This document shows positions 36,975 through 46,343 of a DNA stretch of 64,000 nucleotides, in pieces. The DNA lies in contig JAAXWP010000002.1 of the NCBI GenBank assembly GCA_013334925.1, forward strand, positions 1 to 64,000, written 5' to 3'. The stretch is from Chlorobiaceae bacterium (GTDB lineage Bacteria > Bacteroidota > Chlorobiia > Chlorobiales > Chlorobiaceae). The position numbers and the translations under genes are program-made. Position 1 is the first letter of the stretch; each line of letters starts with the position of its first letter. The notes under the pieces are model-generated. The model searched no databases and had not been told where the DNA came from. It was given only the letters and a program-made list of their open reading frames with translations.

Positions 36975-37337
36975 TCAGACAGGTTCGGGAGATCTGAGAG
37001 CGAACGCGGTCCAGAGAGCGCCGATCAATTCGACGATCCCGAAAAGTATCGCCGTGGTTTTCACCAGACCCACCGCAACAAACAACCCGAGAAAAATGAC
37101 AATCGGTAAACGAACCAGGACACTCCAGCGGAAAAAATCGGCAAGATTGGCACGAGCTGCGGAAATATCATAAAAAGCGATACTCAGCAGGGCCAGGCCA
37201 AGGATGCGGATCCAGATTTCCGAGGTTACCGGAAATCCGAAAAGACGCAGCAGAAAGTTCGGATCGATCACCAGAGATCCTCCGAGAAGAATATGGTAAA
37301 TGCCGCTGGTAAATACACTTCTGGCAGAACTGCTCAT
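36975..37337 (-). CDS. Small four-helix membrane protein
   Basis: A 120-residue hydrophobic protein with four predicted membrane helices (about 10-30, 40-58, 70-88, 90-112). No family recognised. It lies 32 bp upstream of the lysin-like gene on the same strand. A pairing with the lysin (for example as a pore) is possible on context alone; nothing in the sequence shows it. Confidence 0.7.
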   Translation of the reverse strand: MSSSARSVFTSGIYHILLGGSLVIDPNFLLRLFGFPVTSEIWIRILGLALLSIAFYDISAARANLADFFRWSVLVRLPIVIFLGLFVAVGLVKTTAILFGIVELIGALWTAFALRSPEPV

Positions 37338-37962
37338 GGTGTCTCCGGTTGTCGTTCATGCTGAATATCGATATGTAACAGCGTGATTCAAGACCTGAAA
37401 AGGCCACAGGAAACCTTCAGGTTCAGAGGGGGTGAGGGCGGGAACGGTAAGGAAAATGAACCTGCGCACCAGGCTTGTCCCTGACGGCCAAAATTTCCTT
37501 CAGAACGTAATTTATGAATTAAAGTACGTTTCTCGGCAAGGCGTTTGGCAAAACCACTCAACTTACCTTTATTAAAATAGTTACAGATCAGCATGCGCCC
37601 CTGGCAAAACGCATTTTTCACGAAAAGCCTCAAATGTCAGAAAGATGCCCGTCAACTTGGGACTTACTTACATGCCGTCTTGTTTTAAAGCCGAATTGTA
37701 TATATTAAATATTAACTAAAGGCATCCATGCATGCGACCAGCTGAACCCCCTATCACATGCGGCTGTGGATGACTCTTTACAGAAAGAGGATCGTTTGAC
37801 CAAAGACTTCGGTGTTTATTATCAGTTCACCTCTGCGTTAAGAGATCTTTTTCATATAAGCTAAATCAACCATACGATCCCCGATGGTCGTCTGCTGGTT
37901 TTAGCGACTGCTGTTGCGGTACCTGATCGTTAACGAACGCCAACATAACCCCTGAAAACACT
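37338..37962. other. Gap without a convincing gene
   Basis: About 625 bp with stretches of low GC (for example 37690-37725, TATATATTAAATATTAAC). An 81-residue minus-strand frame (37388-37633) has no export signal, known motif or ribosome site and was not called. Confidence 0.5.
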
Positions 37963-38187
37963 ATGGAAGAACTCGTCAAAACAGCCCTGATCGATCGTCT
38001 GGGACTGAATGAAGAGATTACCGCTCATGGCGAAGCGGTGTTCGTTCTCCGTTACGATAGCCAGGACGCGGAAGATCGCCAGCATCTCCGGTGGACCGAA
38101 CTGATCAGGGAACTCGTCGAACAGGCCCACATGCATGGGCTCGATGACGTGCTCGAAGCCGCACATATCGAAAAACACCGTCCTTGA
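37963..38187 (+). CDS. Small hypothetical protein
   Basis: A 74-residue hydrophilic protein, MEELVKTALIDRLGLNEEIT onwards. It is probably helical, with no recognised motif. Codon use fits neighbouring genes better than the opposite frame. It ends just before a hairpin shared with the convergent MFS gene. Function unknown. Confidence 0.6.
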   Translation: MEELVKTALIDRLGLNEEITAHGEAVFVLRYDSQDAEDRQHLRWTELIRELVEQAHMHGLDDVLEAAHIEKHRP

Positions 38188-38195
38188 ACAGCAGC

Positions 38196-38227
38196 AGGCT
38201 GTATCATCACCAAAGATGATGCAGCCT
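38196..38227. terminator. Hairpin between convergent genes
   Basis: Arms AGGCTGTATCATC and GATGATGCAGCCT, 13 bp with one G-T pair and a 6-base loop. There is no long T-run. It may end transcription from both sides. Confidence 0.55.
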
Positions 38228-38254
38228 CTTCCGGAACCCGGTCACCGATCGCTG

Positions 38255-39475
38255 TCAGTCCAGCTGTTGGAGATCCAGACGGCGAAGTTCAGGAGCGATC
38301 CTCCCTGTGAGCGCGACAACTACCAGCGTCATCACTCCCCCAAACACCACGGAAGGCACCAATCCCATCAGTCTTGCGACCAGACCCGACTCGAAAGCTC
38401 CAAGCTCATTGGATGAGCCGATGAATATACCGTTGATCGCGGCGACTCGGCCACGGATAGCGTCTGGAGTAGCAAGCTGCACAATCGTGGTTCGAGTGAC
38501 CACCGAGACTCCGTCACAAATCCCTGACAGAAGCAGAAAAAGAGCTGCAATCCAGATCTGGCCAGACAGGGCGAAGCCGATGATACAGAGCCCGAAACCG
38601 GCAACCGCTCCGAGGAGCCATTGCCCATTATTAAATCTGATCGGATACCGGGAGAGCAGAAGTCCGGTGGCCATGCCACCAAGCGCAGGTGCCGCACGCA
38701 ATAACCCGAGCAGTTCCGGACCGGCGTGAAACACATCCTTCACAAAGGCCGGCAGCAACGACACCGCACCCCCGAAAAGCACGGCAAACATATCCAGCAT
38801 CTGGGCGCCCAGAACGATGCGGTTACCCAGAACGAATCGAAGCCCTTCGGAAATGCTGCTGAAGAGCGGTGCGCTTTGGGTCGGCGGCCGTTTTTCGACA
38901 CGAATCGAGAAAAGGGCCAGAGCCGCAGCGACACAAAACATCGCCGCAATGCCATAACTGGTCGTCTTGCCAAGGGTTGCCACCATGATACCGCCCAGCG
39001 CAGGACCGGTGACCAGCCCGAGCTGGAACACGGAACTTCCGACAGCAGAGCCCTTTGCATACAAATGACGTGGCAAGACCTGGGCGAAAACCGCACTGTA
39101 GGTAGGACTGATGAACGCCCGCGCGACGCCGCCTACAGCGATCGCAGCATAGATCCAGACCACCGGGTTCCCACGGATCACTCCCGCCGAAACGGCCGCC
39201 AGCATGAGGGCGTTGATGACGAGCAGCACCGAGGCGGCCACGCCGAACATTTTTCTCGAGTAGTGATCGATCGCGTGACCGGCAAAAAGTGCCAGTAAAA
39301 AATAGGGAATGACTTCAGCGAGGCCGACAAGCCCCAGCGAAAGCGCATCGTGAGTGAGCTCGTATATGTGCCATCCAGCTACGACAGCGACGGTCTGGTA
39401 TGCCAGTACGATCAGGATCCGGAAAGAGAGCAGATGGAAAAAGGGGCGGTTTACCGTGGATAACGACTGATTCAT
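38255..39475 (-). CDS. MFS transporter (EntS-like exporter family)
   Basis: Inner-membrane transporter of 406 residues with twelve predicted helices. The loop motif FAGHAIDHYSRK after helix 2 is the MFS motif A, and the second-half equivalent appears as LLLSRYPIRF. The pattern resembles the MFS_3 group that includes the enterobactin exporter EntS and macrolide pumps. The substrate is unknown. It is divergent from the carboxyltransferase operon, with which it may share control. Confidence 0.88.
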   Translation of the reverse strand: MNQSLSTVNRPFFHLLSFRILIVLAYQTVAVVAGWHIYELTHDALSLGLVGLAEVIPYFLLALFAGHAIDHYSRKMFGVAASVLLVINALMLAAVSAGVIRGNPVVWIYAAIAVGGVARAFISPTYSAVFAQVLPRHLYAKGSAVGSSVFQLGLVTGPALGGIMVATLGKTTSYGIAAMFCVAAALALFSIRVEKRPPTQSAPLFSSISEGLRFVLGNRIVLGAQMLDMFAVLFGGAVSLLPAFVKDVFHAGPELLGLLRAAPALGGMATGLLLSRYPIRFNNGQWLLGAVAGFGLCIIGFALSGQIWIAALFLLLSGICDGVSVVTRTTIVQLATPDAIRGRVAAINGIFIGSSNELGAFESGLVARLMGLVPSVVFGGVMTLVVVALTGRIAPELRRLDLQQLD

Positions 39476-39800
39476 GAAAGGATTGATTTCTGCATCATCA
39501 CAAAGATCACTGGCGGGTAACCCGGAAAATGCAAACGCTCAGACTGAGCTCGCAAAATTTCGAAATAAAGGTGCCTCATCCTCTGTTTACTGGTGCAGAC
39601 AACCATTTCAGGTCAGAAACCGAAAGAATTTGCAGGAAGTTCGCAAAGAATTCAGGTCTGCTGTTGAATGAAGTATATCATTTTCAAAAAATAAATTATA
39701 AGATTAAGAAAAGCCGGACCAAGAACAGGTTGTCATCAGGAAACCTGCAAGACCGGCAAATGGTTGACTGTAAAAGGACCGTCCAGCGGTCGCCGTTCGT

Positions 39801-41349
39801 GATGTGCCGGACGCGGTCCACATCGAACCCTCAACAAAACGGAGTTATCATCGACCGCATTATCGACATTACCGAACTTGCACTTCGGGACGCTCACCAG
39901 AGCCTGATCGCCACCAGGCTCGGAATCGAGGACATGACCGAAGCATGCAGCGATCTCGACCAGGCCGGTTTCTGGTCGGTCGAGTGCTGGGGAGGGGCCA
40001 CCTACGACGCCTGTATCCGCTACCTGAACGAAGACCCGTGGGAACGGCTCCGCACCTTCCGGAAACTCATGCCGAACAGCCGCCTGCAGATGCTCCTGAG
40101 AGGTCAGAACCTCCTCGGGTACCGGCATTACCAGGACGAAGTTGTTGAACGTTTCTGCCAGAAATCGGCGGAAAACGGTATCGACGTGTTCCGCATTTTC
40201 GATGCACTCAACGACCTTCGCAACATTGAAACCTCTGTCCGTGCGGTCAGACGCGCCGGCGGACACGCCCAGGGGACCATCTCCTATACGGTGAGCCCGA
40301 TCCACACGACCGCGCTGTTCGTCGAGCAGGCAAAACGCCTGCAGGAGATGGGTGTGGACTCCATCTGCATCAAGGATATGGCCGCACTCATCAAGCCTCA
40401 GGCTGCGTACGATCTGGTTAAAGGGATCAAGGAGGCTTGTGGCAGGGAGATGCGCGTTCACCTGCACGTCCATGCCACCACCGGCGTAACCATGGTGAGC
40501 CTGATGAGGGCGGTCGAAGCCGGAGTCGACTGCGTGGACACGGCGGTCAGCACCATGAGCCTCGGCCCGGGTCACAATCCCACGGAAAGCTTCATGGAGA
40601 TGCTCGAAGGCACCGGTTTCACCACGAAGGTTGACATGGAAAGGGTTCAGAAGATCAAGGCCCATTTCGTGAACGTGCTCCCGCGTTATCGTGAGTTCCA
40701 GTCGCAGGTGACCGGTGCGGAAACCGAAATCTTCAAAAGCCAGATCCCCGGAGGCATGCTTTCCAACATGGAGAGCCAGTTGCGGCAGCAGGGCGCGGGT
40801 GATCGCATGAAGGAGGTGCTCGACGAAATCCCGCTGGTACGAAAGGATACCGGTTATGTACCCCTCGTAACGCCAAGCAGTCAGATCGTCGGTACCCAGG
40901 CGGTACTGAATGTGCTGATGGGCCGCTACCAGGTGCTCACCGGTGAGTTCTCGGATCTCATGCTTGGCTATTACGGCGCGGGACCGGGAGAGAAAAACCC
41001 GGAGGTTGTGCAGATGGCCAGGACCCATGCTAAAAAAGAGCCCATCACCTGCAGGCCTGCCGATCTGCTGAAACCCGAATGGGATCGGCTCAGGTCCGAA
41101 GCGCTTGCCCTTACCGGCTGCAACGGTACCGACGAGGATGTCCTGACCTACGCCATGTTCCCGCAGGTCGCGCCGAAATTTTTCGCAGAACGCCACGAAG
41201 GGCCGCGAAACCTCGGCAAAGACCCTGAAACAGGCTTGTCAGAAAAAACCCCTGCAGAAGGTCACCAGGGGGCGATTACCGGCCCGATCACCTACTCGGT
41301 GACCGTGAGCGGCCACCAGCACAAGGTGACCGTGGCCCCATACCAGTAA
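39801..41349 (+). CDS. Pyruvate/oxaloacetate carboxyltransferase subunit (transcarboxylase 5S-like)
   Basis: Moves a carboxyl group between carboxybiotin and pyruvate/oxaloacetate. The HMG-like TIM barrel starts IIDITELALRDAHQSLIATR. The metal ligands lie in RDAHQS and in LHVHATTGVT (about residue 230). The carboxylation lysine is in DSICIKDMAAL. The PYC_OADA domain follows from about residue 290 (AHFVNVLPRYREFQSQVTGA, IPGGMLSNMESQL). The C-terminus ends with ITYSVTVSGHQHKVTVAPYQ, like the first strands of a biotinyl domain that is otherwise encoded separately at 43153. The open frame extends to 39529 but the conserved part starts only at about 39844, so the ATG at 39801 is a guess. First gene of an eight-gene run. 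Confidence 0.88.
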
Positions 41350-41385
41350 CGAGAACCTGAAAAAACAGGCACGAACAACAACAGC

Positions 41386-42930
41386 ATGGATATCGAAACG
41401 ATCGTAGCGGAACTCAACCAACGCAAAGATGAACAACAGATGGGCGGTGGGCAGGTCCGCATCGACCGGCAACACGAAACCGGTTGCCTGACCGCACGGG
41501 AACGGGTCACGGCGCTGCTCGATCAGGACAGTTTCCAGGAATCGGGACTGTTCGCCAAACACCGCTGCACCCAGTTTGGACTCTCCGGAAAAGAGATGCC
41601 CGCGGATGGCGTCGTAACCGGTGCAGGATGCATCGAGGGACGCCTGGTGCATCTGGCCAGCCAGGACTTCACCGTCGGCGGTGGCGCCGCAGGAGAAATG
41701 CACTGCCGCAAGATTGTCGAGATGATGCAGGCATCACTGAAAACCGGTTCGCCGTTCATCTTCGTCAACGACTCTGGCGGAGCACGTATCCAGGAGGGCA
41801 TCGACAGCCTTTCGGGTTACGGCAAGATCTTTTACAACAACGTGATGCTTTCCGGTGTGGTCCCCCAGATATCGCTGATCTGCGGGCCTTGTGCCGGAGG
41901 CGCCGCCTACAGCCCGGCGCTGACCGACTTCATCATCCAGACCCGTTCCGCAAGGATGTTCATCACCGGACCTTCGGTGATCAAAACGGTCACCGGCGAA
42001 GATGTCACGGCGGAAGACCTTGGCGGCCCGGTCGCCCAGATGAACTACTCCGGCGTAGTTCACTTCATTGCCGATGACGATATCGATGCCATGAACATCT
42101 GCAAGCGGCTCCTGTCGTTCCTGCCTTCGAACAATCTCGAGGATCCGCCCCGTTTTGAATCCGAAGAGGTGATCCTGCCGGACAAGGCCCTGAACTCGAT
42201 CGTCCCGCTGGACTCAAAACAGAGCTACGACGTCCGCGAGGTGATCCGGCATCTGATGGATCACGGTGACTTCATGGAGGTACAGGAGTCGTTCGCTCCG
42301 AACATCGTCATCGGTTTTGCGCGCATCCAGGGTCGATCCGTGGGCATCATCGCCAATCAGCCCTGCGTCATGGCGGGTGTGCTCGATATCGACGCATCGG
42401 ACAAAGCCGCCCGCTTCATCCGCTTCTGCAACGCGTTCAACATCCCGATCGTCTCCCTGGTCGATGTGCCGGGCTTCCTGCCCGGCGTCCAGCAGGAGTA
42501 TGGCGGCATCATCCGCCACGGCGCCAAGATGCTGTTCGCCTACTCGGCGGCGACGGTACCGAAAATCACGGTGATTCTCCGCAAAGCTTATGGTGGTGCT
42601 TACCTGGCCATGTGCAGCAAGGACCTCGATGCCGACCGGGTCATCTGCTGGCCTACGGCCGAAATCGCGGTTATGGGTGCCGAAGGTGCCGTTGACATCA
42701 TCTTCAGGGATGAGATCCGCAAAGCGGAGGACCCGACAGCGAAACGCAAGGAGCTGATCGAAGAGTATCGCAACACCTTCTCCACGCCGTACGCTGCGGC
42801 GTCCCGGCTTCAGGTGGACGACATCGTCGAGCCGGCAGAAACAAGAAGGTACCTTGCCATGGCGCTCGACGTCCTGCACTCCAAACGCGAGTTCAGGCCG
42901 CAGAAAAAACATGGCCTGATACCACTGTAA
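41386..42930 (+). CDS. Acyl-CoA carboxyltransferase (methylmalonyl/propionyl-CoA, transcarboxylase 12S-like)
   Basis: Crotonase-fold carboxyltransferase of 514 residues that moves CO2 between biotin and propionyl-CoA (or acetyl-CoA). The N-half has GGGQVRIDRQHETGCLTARE, GGAAGEMHCRKIVEMMQASL, FVNDSGGARIQEG and GPCAGGAAYSPALTD. The C-half has GFLPGVQQEYGGIIRHGAKM and RKAYGGAYLAMCSKDLDADR; both oxyanion glycine pairs are present. The length fits PccB/MmdA (about 510). With the 5S-like and biotin carrier genes it makes up a transcarboxylase set; no biotin carboxylase gene is adjacent. Confidence 0.94.
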   Translation: MDIETIVAELNQRKDEQQMGGGQVRIDRQHETGCLTARERVTALLDQDSFQESGLFAKHRCTQFGLSGKEMPADGVVTGAGCIEGRLVHLASQDFTVGGGAAGEMHCRKIVEMMQASLKTGSPFIFVNDSGGARIQEGIDSLSGYGKIFYNNVMLSGVVPQISLICGPCAGGAAYSPALTDFIIQTRSARMFITGPSVIKTVTGEDVTAEDLGGPVAQMNYSGVVHFIADDDIDAMNICKRLLSFLPSNNLEDPPRFESEEVILPDKALNSIVPLDSKQSYDVREVIRHLMDHGDFMEVQESFAPNIVIGFARIQGRSVGIIANQPCVMAGVLDIDASDKAARFIRFCNAFNIPIVSLVDVPGFLPGVQQEYGGIIRHGAKMLFAYSAATVPKITVILRKAYGGAYLAMCSKDLDADRVICWPTAEIAVMGAEGAVDIIFRDEIRKAEDPTAKRKELIEEYRNTFSTPYAAASRLQVDDIVEPAETRRYLAMALDVLHSKREFRPQKKHGLIPL

Positions 42931-42949
42931 TCATCTGAAAGGAACCAGC

Positions 42950-43141
42950 ATGAACGATACCGAAATCACCCCGGAGCTGCTGATGATCATGTCGGCCGCA
43001 ATTGCAGCCTATCTCGGCAAGAACGTACGCATTCGCAGAGCCCGCTTCATCAGCGATCAGGGGCCGAGCAGCTGGTCACAGCAGGGACGGGTCTCGATTC
43101 AGTCGTCCCATACCTTCAGCACCACAAGCACCACAAAATAA
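42950..43141 (+). CDS. Small carboxyltransferase-operon protein
   Basis: A 63-residue protein, TPELLMIMSAAIAAYLGKNV at residues 7-26 then WSQQGRVSIQSSH. Short proteins of this pattern are found next to methylmalonyl-CoA decarboxylase or carboxyltransferase genes, as a minor subunit or in place of the delta/gamma subunit. A single helix and a Ser/Thr-rich tail are visible. AAAGGAACC lies just before the ATG. It sits between the 12S-like gene and the biotin carrier gene with 12-20 bp gaps. Confidence 0.8.
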   Translation: MNDTEITPELLMIMSAAIAAYLGKNVRIRRARFISDQGPSSWSQQGRVSIQSSHTFSTTSTTK

Positions 43142-43152
43142 GGAGACGCATC

Positions 43153-43545
43153 GTGCAGTTAAGCCTCACCATAGATGGGAAAAAATATGTGGTCGATGTC
43201 GAGGTGATCGAAGGCGAGGAGGTCCGGATGCCTGCGGAACTTCCCACCTCGACGATCCAGGCGGGACAACCGGTCACCGCACCGCCCCCCAGACCACAAC
43301 CAGCTGCTCCGGCTGCGGACGGACTGCCCGACGAAAAAGTGTGCCGGAGCCCGATTGCCGGCATCGTGCAGCGGGTCAACGTCCAGCCCGGCCAGAAACT
43401 CCAGGTCAACGACCTGCTCGTCGTGCTGGAGGCGATGAAGATGGAGACGAATATTACGGCCCATACCGCCGGCACGGTCAAAAGCATTCTCGCCACGGTC
43501 GGAGAGGCCGTCAAGAGCGGCCAGCCGCTGATCGAATTCGAATGA
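43153..43545 (+). CDS. Biotin carboxyl carrier protein (transcarboxylase 1.3S-like)
   Basis: A 130-residue carrier. Residues 1-20 are a beta-hairpin start (MQLSLTIDGKKYVVDVEVIE), residues about 40-60 a Pro/Ala hinge, and residues about 62-130 a biotinyl domain with the modified lysine in EAMKMET. It carries CO2 between the two carboxyltransferase subunits. GGAGACGC precedes the GTG start. A biotin ligase is not in the window. Confidence 0.95.
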   Translation: MQLSLTIDGKKYVVDVEVIEGEEVRMPAELPTSTIQAGQPVTAPPPRPQPAAPAADGLPDEKVCRSPIAGIVQRVNVQPGQKLQVNDLLVVLEAMKMETNITAHTAGTVKSILATVGEAVKSGQPLIEFE

Positions 43546-43568
43546 ACGAAGAGAGAGGAGGGTGACCG

Positions 43569-44705
43569 GTGACAGGCCTTTTCAGAATAGCCTTCAAACT
43601 GCTGGTCAACGATCGGAGCAAGTTCACCGCGCTCCTGGTCGGCATCACCTTCGCCGTCTTCCTGATGGTCATGATGATGTCGATGTTCTCCGGCATCCTC
43701 TCCAGATCCTGTGCCCCCGTCTATAATATCGGCGCCAAGGTATGGGTCATGGATCCTGCCGTGAACAACACGGTCAGCAGCATACCCATGCCCGATTACG
43801 TGCTCTCCTCGGCACGCAGCATCAAGGGGGTCAGCTATGCTGTCCCGCTGTACTACGGCGGCGCACAGGTTAAGCTCAGAAATGGCTCCTACCAGTCGGT
43901 CACGGTGATCGGGCTCGACGATACCACCCTTTTCGGCAGACCGGAGCTCATTGAAGGCCGGATCGAAGACATCTTCGCCGAAAATGGGTTCCTGGTTGTC
44001 AAAGACGCGGAGTATTCGAAACTTGGAAGCCCTCCCATCGGCAGCGAACTCGAAATCAACGACAACCGGGCCTCCGTCGTAGGCATAGCCAAAGTCGCCT
44101 CGTCGGGACTTTTCGGCGTACCGACACTGTATACCACCTTCAGCCGTGCCATCACCTACATTCCCACGACGCGCTTCACCACCTCGTTCGTGCTGATCGA
44201 GCCGCGAAGCACCGGTGACATTCCGGGAATACAGCGGGAGATCGCCAGGCTGGGTTACGAGGCCCTGACGCGGCAGCAGTTCGTCGACAAGATCACCGCA
44301 TTCTATACCTACAAAACCGGTATGGGAACCAACATCCTCCTGATGACCTCGATCAGTTTCCTGGTAGGCCTCTCCATATCTGGTCAGACATTCTACACCT
44401 TCATTCTTGAAAATCTGGAGAAGTTCGGCGCCATGAAAGCCATTGGCGCCAAGGGGCGGGAGCTCGTCACCATGATCCTGTTCCAGGCGTTCTTCACCTC
44501 CCTGACCGGTTATGGCCTGGGGGTCGGTGCCGCATCGAGCTTCATGCTGCTCATGCGGATGCGCATGCCCGACTATGCCGCACAGCTCACCTTCAGCATC
44601 CTGGGGTTTGCCCTGCTCATGGTCACCATCATCGCCGGCGTATCAAGTTATATCGGCGTCCGCAAAGTGCTCCAGATCCAACCATTCGATATTTTCAGGG
44701 GTTGA
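43569..44705 (+). CDS. ABC transporter permease (DevC/MacB-like)
   Basis: A 378-residue inner-membrane protein with four helices: one near residue 20, then a large periplasmic domain, then three near 255, 305 and 345. This is the FtsX/MacB_PCD layout. The GAMKAIGAKGRELVTMILFQ coupling segment lies near residue 285. The start is GTG 43569, with GAGGAGGG upstream. It ends one base before the ATPase gene. With the next three genes it forms a DevBCA-TolC-type exporter; the substrate is unknown. Confidence 0.88.
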   Translation: MTGLFRIAFKLLVNDRSKFTALLVGITFAVFLMVMMMSMFSGILSRSCAPVYNIGAKVWVMDPAVNNTVSSIPMPDYVLSSARSIKGVSYAVPLYYGGAQVKLRNGSYQSVTVIGLDDTTLFGRPELIEGRIEDIFAENGFLVVKDAEYSKLGSPPIGSELEINDNRASVVGIAKVASSGLFGVPTLYTTFSRAITYIPTTRFTTSFVLIEPRSTGDIPGIQREIARLGYEALTRQQFVDKITAFYTYKTGMGTNILLMTSISFLVGLSISGQTFYTFILENLEKFGAMKAIGAKGRELVTMILFQAFFTSLTGYGLGVGAASSFMLLMRMRMPDYAAQLTFSILGFALLMVTIIAGVSSYIGVRKVLQIQPFDIFRG

Positions 44706-44706
44706 G

Positions 44707-45411
44707 ATGGGCGATTGCGTGATCAGGGCCAGCAAGCTGGCGAAATGGTTTGGAGAGGGTGACGCCCGAACGATAGCCGTGCGTGATGCCGACTTCGAGG
44801 TGCGCTACGGTGAGATGCTCTACATCGTGGGGCCTTCGGGCAGCGGCAAGACCACGCTGCTCAGTATGATCTCCGGTATTCTGAAACCAAATGGAGGTCA
44901 GGTCACCATCGAGGGGCGTGACATCTGGGCCATGACTGATGACGAACTCGCCGATCTGAGGCTGAAGAAGATCGGGTTCGTCTTTCAGGACTACCACCTG
45001 TTCCCTCGCCTGACGACACTCGAAAACGTGGCAATTCCACTGATCCTTAAAAAGATGGAGTGGAACGAAGCCATGCGGAACGCCCTGCAGTATCTGGAGA
45101 TTGTCGGCCTGAAGGAGCGGGCGGAGCTACAACCGGTCAAACTGAGCGGCGGTGAACAGCAGCGTGTGGCCATCGCCCGGGCGATTGCAGGACAACCGGA
45201 TATCCTGATCTTCGACGAACCCACGGCATCACTCGATGGCGATACCGGCAGAAAAATTGTCGAATTCATCAAGACCAGGATACTCAACGACAAAAGATGC
45301 GTCATCATCGTGACCCATGACAGCAGAATCTACGAGTATGCCGATACGATCATGAAGATGGAGGATGGCAGAATCACCGGACTTGAAACCAATCACCTGC
45401 ATGAGAAATAA
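44707..45411 (+). CDS. ABC transporter ATPase (DevA/MacB-like)
   Basis: A 234-residue nucleotide-binding protein. Walker A GPSGSGKTT is at about residue 41, the Q-loop in VFQDYHLFPRLT, the signature LSGGEQQRVAIARAI at about 143, Walker B ILIFDEPTASLD, and the H-loop in VIIVTHDSRIYEY. It belongs to the LolD/MacB/DevA group. The ATG at 44707 overlaps nothing upstream and lies one base after the permease stop; the longer open frame is chance. The last 11 bp overlap the adaptor gene. Confidence 0.95.
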   Translation: MGDCVIRASKLAKWFGEGDARTIAVRDADFEVRYGEMLYIVGPSGSGKTTLLSMISGILKPNGGQVTIEGRDIWAMTDDELADLRLKKIGFVFQDYHLFPRLTTLENVAIPLILKKMEWNEAMRNALQYLEIVGLKERAELQPVKLSGGEQQRVAIARAIAGQPDILIFDEPTASLDGDTGRKIVEFIKTRILNDKRCVIIVTHDSRIYEYADTIMKMEDGRITGLETNHLHEK

Positions 45412-46342
45412 AATCCTCATTGGCCTGGCAATCCTGGGAGTATTTCTGGGAATCGGAAGCGCATTCATCATGAGAATGCAGCAGAAGCCTCAGCCACCGG
45501 CGTTCAAACCGGCGTCGAATCCTTACAGCAAAGGCATCTACGCCAACGGGATCATCGAAAGCGCCCAGTCGAGCGGAGCCAATGTCAACATCTATCCTGA
45601 AGTATCGGGAACGGTGCTTCGCATTCCCGTATCGGAAGGCCAGAAGGTGAAATCCGGCATGGCGCTGATCATTCTCGACGACACCGTACAACGTGCCGCC
45701 ACCGAATCCGCAAAGGCGCAGATCGAGGTGGCGGGCGCCACACTCGGCACTGTCGATGCGCAGTACCGCAAACTGAAGTCCGCAGCCGACACCGATCCCC
45801 GATCCGTGAGCAGGGATGCGCTCGACACGGCCGCGAATGCCGTCAGGACGGCGAAAGCGAATCTCGAACTCGCAAGAAAGCAATACCAGTCTGCCGAAGC
45901 ACTCCTGTCGAGATATGTCATCAAAGCGGTAGCCGACGGCACCGTTCTTTCGATCAACACCTCCGCCGGCAGCTTCATCTCGACGCAGGGCAGCTACAAC
46001 ACCTATACCAGTGGTTTTTCGCCGGTACTGGTCATGGGAAATCTGAACGGAGACCTGGCGGTGCGCTGCTATGTCGATGAAATTCTCATCCAGCGGCTTC
46101 CCTCCCCGGCACAGATGCAGGCGCGAATGACCATTCGCGGCACCGACATCACGCTGCCATTGAAATTCACCCGGATCCAGCCAAACGTTTCGCCAAAAAT
46201 CGAGCTCTCGAGTCAGCGATCCGAGCGGGTGGATGTGCGGGTCCTTCCGCTCATTTTCACGTTTGAGAAACCGAAAGGGCTCTCGCTCTATCCAGGCCAG
46301 CTTGTCGACGTCTATATCGGCGAACAAACAAGGAAACCGTAA
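45401..46342 (+). CDS. HlyD-family periplasmic adaptor (DevB-like)
   Basis: Membrane-fusion protein of about 313 residues. The N-terminal anchor is KILIGLAILGVFLGIGSAFI. A lipoyl-like domain (VNIYPEVSGTVLRIPVSEGQ) is split by a coiled coil at about residues 95-165 (AKAQIEVAGATLGTVDAQYR; NAVRTAKANLELARKQYQSA). A second lipoyl half (IKAVADGTVLSINTSAGSFI) and a beta-barrel follow. It bridges the ABC permease and the outer-membrane channel. The start is at ATG 45401, overlapping the ATPase gene. Confidence 0.92.
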   Translation: MRNKILIGLAILGVFLGIGSAFIMRMQQKPQPPAFKPASNPYSKGIYANGIIESAQSSGANVNIYPEVSGTVLRIPVSEGQKVKSGMALIILDDTVQRAATESAKAQIEVAGATLGTVDAQYRKLKSAADTDPRSVSRDALDTAANAVRTAKANLELARKQYQSAEALLSRYVIKAVADGTVLSINTSAGSFISTQGSYNTYTSGFSPVLVMGNLNGDLAVRCYVDEILIQRLPSPAQMQARMTIRGTDITLPLKFTRIQPNVSPKIELSSQRSERVDVRVLPLIFTFEKPKGLSLYPGQLVDVYIGEQTRKP

Positions 46343-46343
46343 G

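Noticed and set aside
29659-37337. A complete prophage or phage-tail cluster
   Set aside because: Only a sheath and a lysin-like gene fit. There is no tube, baseplate, portal, terminase or integrase, and genes on both strands interrupt the region.
39736-41196. A 486-residue frame antisense to the 5S-like carboxyltransferase gene
   Set aside because: Shadow of a clearly conserved gene, with no ribosome site or recognisable domain.
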